Positions 59,867 through 64,000 of a stretch of DNA of 64,000 nt are shown here, piece after piece. The position numbers and the translations under genes were made by a program. Each line of letters begins with the position of its first letter. Positions within the stretch are counted from its first letter, which is position 1. Below the pieces are notes generated by a model, which worked only from the letters and a program-made list of their open reading frames with translations, was not told the DNA's origin and made no database searches. The DNA is from Picochlorum sp. 'celeri' (Eukaryota; Chlorophyta; Trebouxiophyceae). The stretch spans positions 248,001-312,000 of the forward strand of contig JAACMV010000005.1 of the NCBI GenBank assembly GCA_010909725.1, read 5' to 3'.

Positions 59867-62800
59867 ATGGAGGCCATGGAGAGGAAGATGAGTCAAGATG
59901 GCGAGCAGCATCCTGGGAATCCCTTGCCAGATGCGCCAGAGGGATTGGTTGTGGAGTCTACTGTAGCCCAAAGTATTTTTATAGACACTATTTATGTGTC
60001 AAAATCATCGTATAGTCAAGTTTCATCTGATGAGGTTGTTGAAACAGCACTTGAAGGAGAGGGAGAAGGTACAGCTTCTTGGTTGTCTCATCGGGGGATG
60101 GGAGGAGGTGTTGCGGTGAATGTGGTGGGAGATGATTCGTTTCCAGTGTCGTGGACGTGCGATGGGTCTGCCAATGAGGTTGTGGTGCACGTACAGAGAA
60201 ACTGTACGAGGAGAATACAGTTTGATGTGGCTGTTTTTTCTCAATGTGGATGCTTGGTGGATGGTCGTGGAGACGTGCTGGTGGCGGTGCTGACTGTTGA
60301 CAAGTATCTTCATCTGATTACTCTTGGCAGCTCTGTGGATGTGTCGAGCCAGTACTTTGAAGCTAATGATGTCCCTGTTACAGCTCTCGTGTTGATGGAT
60401 AATGTGGTGTGTATTGGGAAGCAAAGCGGATCGATTACATGCGTCGGTGTTCAGCGTGGAAAGTTTACTGGACATGTATGGCATTTGGGGCAGCCAAGCG
60501 GGCTTTTGGGGAATATCATGGGTTCTTACTTGGGGAGTTTCTTTGGTGGTGGGTCTGCTGCGAGCAACAACAATACGAATGGGATTGCATGTATGGATGT
60601 TGTTTCTGTTCGGACAGATGATGGTGAATATACATTGTTACTATGCTGTCTCTACTGTGATGCATCGTTGAGGGTATGGGATGTGCAGTCAAAACACATG
60701 TTGCATGAGGTTGCCTTGCTGCCGCCCCATGAAGCTGAGCAGGTTATCCCATCTTGTCTGACGCATTCTGAGGATATTTTGCATCATGATGGATACTTTT
60801 TGATTGCTTCGTTTGAGGTGATTGGCGGAGAAGAGTCAAAGAGTCACCTGTGTTTGTTCGAAATGACCATTCAAGATAGAAAGCATGGTGTCTTGAATAT
60901 TCATGTTGATACTGGTCCTCGGTTGACTGGTGTCAAGGGTCGTGTGAGCAGTGCTTCATTAGAATATGTCGGATCTGGGTATCATGTGTGGTTTGTGAGT
61001 CAGGATGAGAGTGGGTCCATGATGCAGCGTATTTCATTTGAAGGGGAGGCAGATGGCCGGCACACAGGGGTCAAGTATGCTATTCGTTCTACTGAAGAGA
61101 GGCTGAGGGACTTGGGTGGATCGTCTGACTTGGATAGAGAGATGCTCAAAATGTACTTTGATGCGATTGGATCTCTTCTGAAACAAGGGCACTTGATCAA
61201 CTATGTTCTAGATGATGTTTTCCTTCCATTTAATGTGTCAGCAGCAGCCATGAAGGCTACATTGCAAGTATTGGGGGTGGAGTATGATGGGCAACATGAT
61301 ATTCGATCATGCTTGACATCTTGGATATTGGATGATGATTCTATGGATCCCTTTTCTCGATGTCTTCGATTCCTGGATGTATATCTTGTTGAGTATCACA
61401 GGCAATGTTGTCCTTTGGCAATAAGGGTGATCCAAAGGCATGATGTGGAGCAGAAGGCGGTCATTGTTGTCCGCAGCGATGGAAAGGTATCATACTTGTT
61501 TGATGCTGATCCGTTTGAGTCAATGCGACATCATTCACGCATGTCGGATTCAGAGGCTGACTTGGTTGCAGAATTTTATGCTGTGATGAATGTATTTACC
61601 AGCTCTGCTGCTGTTTCAATGGCATTATACGCGCTTCGACAGGGTGTGAATTTGAAGGAGGAACTTCTTCCTGTTCTTGTGAAGGTTGCCACTGGACATG
61701 TAAGGATTGATGCTGTGGAATTCGGAAGAAAAGCGTTGCCTGTGAGGAAAGTTTTGAGAAATTTCCCGGTTGTTTTGAATGATTGGGAACAGGACTTGAT
61801 TGGACCTGTTATGGATCATGTTATACAAGAGTTTAAATGTGGTGTCGTGGGCGAAGAGTACAAGGATGAAAGTTTTCAAGACAATAAAGATGATATGCAT
61901 GCCATGCATTCCTCAGTGCACTCGTGGGCTAGTGCCAGGCTTGACCTTTTGATAAAACTTGGTGTAGCATTGGAATACTTTTCTGGGAATACTAGTCTTT
62001 GGCAGATGGATCTATCTCATTTATCGAAGAAGCTGGATACAATATTTGCTGAATGCTTCTCTGTGTTGTATGTCCATTGGGCATGCATGCAGAATGTTTG
62101 TCTTCAAAAACAAGTGCAGGTACCAGTGTTGAGGGCAGAGGAGGATGTGCTTATGGAAGCGCCATTCTCGAAACGAGCCAAGCGTGAAAGCGACGAAGAG
62201 GAGATTTATGGATACGAAATTGTCCTGGGTTTCATGAACGCTCCCTCTGAAGTGCGTAATATCCTGGATATGTGTAGCCTGCGGAATGCCTTGCTTGGCA
62301 CACTGGGACAGGGGAGCATTCACCTTCCAGCTGCGCTAATGCATTCGATCTTGCGGAATGCACGCATCGTAAATCAAGATGATATAACTGAATCCCTCAT
62401 GCATATCTTTAATGCGACCCCTTTCTTAGGAGGTTTTGAGATGAAGGTTTTCAAAGCATTTTTACAGCTCAAAATGTGTCATCGTGTCAAAGACTCGTAT
62501 GCCAGAAATATGCAGGAGCAAGAAGCCTTGTCAATTCTACTCTCATCGGATTTAGTATGTTCGGATTTTTCAGAGAATTCCAAGAGACTTTCGGAATCAC
62601 TGGAATCAGTATGCAGGTGGATTGGTGTTTCCTGGGATACCTTTGATGCCTTGTCCCAGGAGGACTATCTTGACCTTGTAGGAGAAATTCTCGAGCGCTT
62701 AGGTTGCAATGAAAGCTTTAAAAGCGTCACTCTTTTGTCTGCAAGATTATATGAAAGGTCGGAAAGCAGCGAGGGTGTTGGAAAATCTGTCCGAGCTTGG

Positions 62801-64000
62801 GGTAAACTATACAGCATCCTGAAAGAGGAAGGCCACCTACAGGAGGCATATGTAGCTGCCCTTTCAATACTGGACCCTCAGAGACAAATAGACTGCATCA
62901 GAAATTTAGTCGATCACTATGGCTCCACGAATGCATTGATATCCTTGTGCACACTACCCCTCTTAGAGCTGAGGGACTTTGGCAATATCAATGTCTTTGA
63001 CCAAATTTCTCATGCATTGTGGGACAAAGCATTAAAAGAGCCAATAGATGAATCAAAAGCGTACCTTGCTCTTTATGATTTTTACGTATCCCGTGGAAAT
63101 TTCCAATCGGCAGCGGCAGCTGTGCTGTCACATTGCCGAAGAATGGTCAAGGAAAGTGCCCATAGTAGCCTTGAAATAGCTTTATCACTTCAGAAGATGC
63201 TTACATTGGCAGAGGGATGCTTGAAGATGGTTGATACCGCAGATGCATGGCTGGAAGATTCGAATCCATTGGATCAAGAGACATTTGTGAGAGAGTTTGT
63301 TTCAGATGATGCTGTGGCAACAACAGAGTACACCATTCCAAAGATGATTGACATTAGGAGTGTACAAAGAGAGCTTGCTTCAGTGAAAGCCTTGGTTCAT
63401 ATCGCTTCAATTGTTCCCAACTATGAGATGAACAAGAATGAGAAGGAGATCTTCTCTCAACTTTTGTCTCTGTCACTTTATGATGAGGCATGGCATCTTG
63501 CTCAAAGTGTGTTTTCGTGGTCAGATATTCAAGAAGCTAGGGAGAAAATTGTGTTCCATTTAAGTAAGAATGCGACCCTATCTGGAAGTCGTGGGCATTG
63601 GAGAAGGCTGAAGTCGTTCATCAACGATACCGGAGTAAGCAATGCTATTCAGGATAAGATGAGGTTGGCAGCTGTTGAGGCAATCCTTGTGTCTGACACG
63701 TCCATGGGCATCCCCCCGTGGATTTTGGAGCCTTATTTGTGTCAATACGAATTCCTGTCCGGCAAAAGCACTCCGAAAGGTAAAATGAATGACTCTATAG
63801 GTATGATCCGGCTGTTACTGCAGTATGGCAAACTGGAGTTGGCAGCAAAGCTGGCCTTGGAACTCTTGAGCCCAGTTACCACAAGTGCATCTAGCATTGC
63901 CTTGCCAAAAGTTGGTTCGATCAATTTACCTCACGATGTTTTGTCTCAGCTTTTATCGCTTCTGGAAGGGGCGGCGTCCACGTATCCATCTCTGAAAAGT
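59867..64000 (+). CDS. Nucleoporin Nup160/Nup120-like (3' end cut by window edge)
   Basis: Open from ATG 59867 (MEAMERKMSQDGEQ; in-frame stop at 59861) through the window end, at least 1378 codons without intron. The N-terminal part is beta-rich and propeller-like, with VLTVDKYLHLITLG, VCIGKQSGSITCVGV and LLLCCLYCDASLRVWDVQSKHML (about 248-270). The last of these is the WD-like strand typical of Nup160, preceded by a Gly/Ser insertion (GSFFGGGSAASNNNTNG). From about residue 420 on, helical repeats follow (e.g. AVSMALYALRQGVNLKEELLPVLVK, EEGHLQEAYVAALSILD), fitting the alpha-solenoid. Nup160 is part of the Y-shaped scaffold of the nuclear pore. The overall layout and WD-like segment support the call; other large scaffold nucleoporins are less likely. 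Confidence 0.75.
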   Translation, partial: MEAMERKMSQDGEQHPGNPLPDAPEGLVVESTVAQSIFIDTIYVSKSSYSQVSSDEVVETALEGEGEGTASWLSHRGMGGGVAVNVVGDDSFPVSWTCDGSANEVVVHVQRNCTRRIQFDVAVFSQCGCLVDGRGDVLVAVLTVDKYLHLITLGSSVDVSSQYFEANDVPVTALVLMDNVVCIGKQSGSITCVGVQRGKFTGHVWHLGQPSGLLGNIMGSYLGSFFGGGSAASNNNTNGIACMDVVSVRTDDGEYTLLLCCLYCDASLRVWDVQSKHMLHEVALLPPHEAEQVIPSCLTHSEDILHHDGYFLIASFEVIGGEESKSHLCLFEMTIQDRKHGVLNIHVDTGPRLTGVKGRVSSASLEYVGSGYHVWFVSQDESGSMMQRISFEGEADGRHTGVKYAIRSTEERLRDLGGSSDLDREMLKMYFDAIGSLLKQGHLINYVLDDVFLPFNVSAAAMKATLQVLGVEYDGQHDIRSCLTSWILDDDSMDPFSRCLRFLDVYLVEYHRQCCPLAIRVIQRHDVEQKAVIVVRSDGKVSYLFDADPFESMRHHSRMSDSEADLVAEFYAVMNVFTSSAAVSMALYALRQGVNLKEELLPVLVKVATGHVRIDAVEFGRKALPVRKVLRNFPVVLNDWEQDLIGPVMDHVIQEFKCGVVGEEYKDESFQDNKDDMHAMHSSVHSWASARLDLLIKLGVALEYFSGNTSLWQMDLSHLSKKLDTIFAECFSVLYVHWACMQNVCLQKQVQVPVLRAEEDVLMEAPFSKRAKRESDEEEIYGYEIVLGFMNAPSEVRNILDMCSLRNALLGTLGQGSIHLPAALMHSILRNARIVNQDDITESLMHIFNATPFLGGFEMKVFKAFLQLKMCHRVKDSYARNMQEQEALSILLSSDLVCSDFSENSKRLSESLESVCRWIGVSWDTFDALSQEDYLDLVGEILERLGCNESFKSVTLLSARLYERSESSEGVGKSVRAWGKLYSILKEEGHLQEAYVAALSILDPQRQIDCIRNLVDHYGSTNALISLCTLPLLELRDFGNINVFDQISHALWDKALKEPIDESKAYLALYDFYVSRGNFQSAAAAVLSHCRRMVKESAHSSLEIALSLQKMLTLAEGCLKMVDTADAWLEDSNPLDQETFVREFVSDDAVATTEYTIPKMIDIRSVQRELASVKALVHIASIVPNYEMNKNEKEIFSQLLSLSLYDEAWHLAQSVFSWSDIQEAREKIVFHLSKNATLSGSRGHWRRLKSFINDTGVSNAIQDKMRLAAVEAILVSDTSMGIPPWILEPYLCQYEFLSGKSTPKGKMNDSIGMIRLLLQYGKLELAAKLALELLSPVTTSASSIALPKVGSINLPHDVLSQLLSLLEGAASTYPSLKS

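Noticed and set aside
1..64000. Mobile elements, CRISPR arrays, rRNA or organellar DNA
   Set aside because: No transposase, reverse transcriptase, long terminal repeats, repeat-spacer array or rRNA segment seen; spliceosomal introns and nuclear-type genes throughout.

Overview
The window looks like nuclear DNA from a green-lineage (Viridiplantae) alga, most likely a compact prasinophyte-type genome. The evidence is a zeaxanthin epoxidase with its plant-type FHA tail, an ESV1/LESV starch-granule protein, a plastid FKBP17-like isomerase, a BRUTUS-type hemerythrin/RING protein, an MMD1/MS1-like PHD protein and a LOV-domain hybrid histidine kinase of the sort known from prasinophytes. I count 29 protein genes (about one per 2.2 kb), two of them cut by the window edges. 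Introns are few and short (about 40-230 nt), 14 of 15 have GTNNGT donors, and most lie near gene 5' ends. I found no tRNA, rRNA, CRISPR array or mobile element. The species assignment is inference.

Layout. 0-10 kb: LOV histidine kinase (left-truncated), atypical tandem-DBD E2F, BRUTUS-like iron sensor/E3 ligase, and a divergently transcribed DNL zinc-finger protein. 10-18 kb: amino-acid permease, a sulfotransferase and a GT49 glycosyltransferase (both type II membrane proteins), and a SAP-domain protein of unknown role. 18-24 kb: molybdenum-cofactor block with MoeA/Cnx1E, an unknown His-rich protein and Moco sulfurase (MOCOS/ABA3). 24-28.5 kb: a GH32 beta-fructosidase interrupted by Ser-rich inserts, then a membrane RING protein. 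28.8-38 kb: three paralogous secreted or membrane proteins with Cys-rich PAN/Apple-like ectodomains (one tail-anchored or GPI-type, one receptor kinase, one receptor with an acidic tail), interleaved with ESV1/LESV and a DUF1254 secreted protein. 38-64 kb: mainly housekeeping genes, namely neuferricin-like cytochrome b5, ER-type Ca2+-ATPase, PHD protein, methionyl-tRNA synthetase, mitochondrial ATM/ABCB7 transporter, FKBP, SDS22, a bZIP-like protein, zeaxanthin epoxidase, V-ATPase subunit D and Nup160 (right-truncated).

How the genes connect. MoeA, MOCOS and the ATM transporter all bear on molybdenum-cofactor biosynthesis in plants. BRUTUS, the DNL zinc finger and ATM bear on iron and Fe-S biology. 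ESV1/LESV and GH32 bear on storage carbohydrate. The two most unusual signals are (i) the PAN-like receptor cluster, including a kinase with HFD and DIG in place of HRD and DFG, and (ii) a marked excess of perfect palindromes of 12-16 bp in the spacers, often abutting or overlapping in chains. I hand-counted 21 of these in about 9.8 kb of spacer, where roughly 2-3 are expected by chance.
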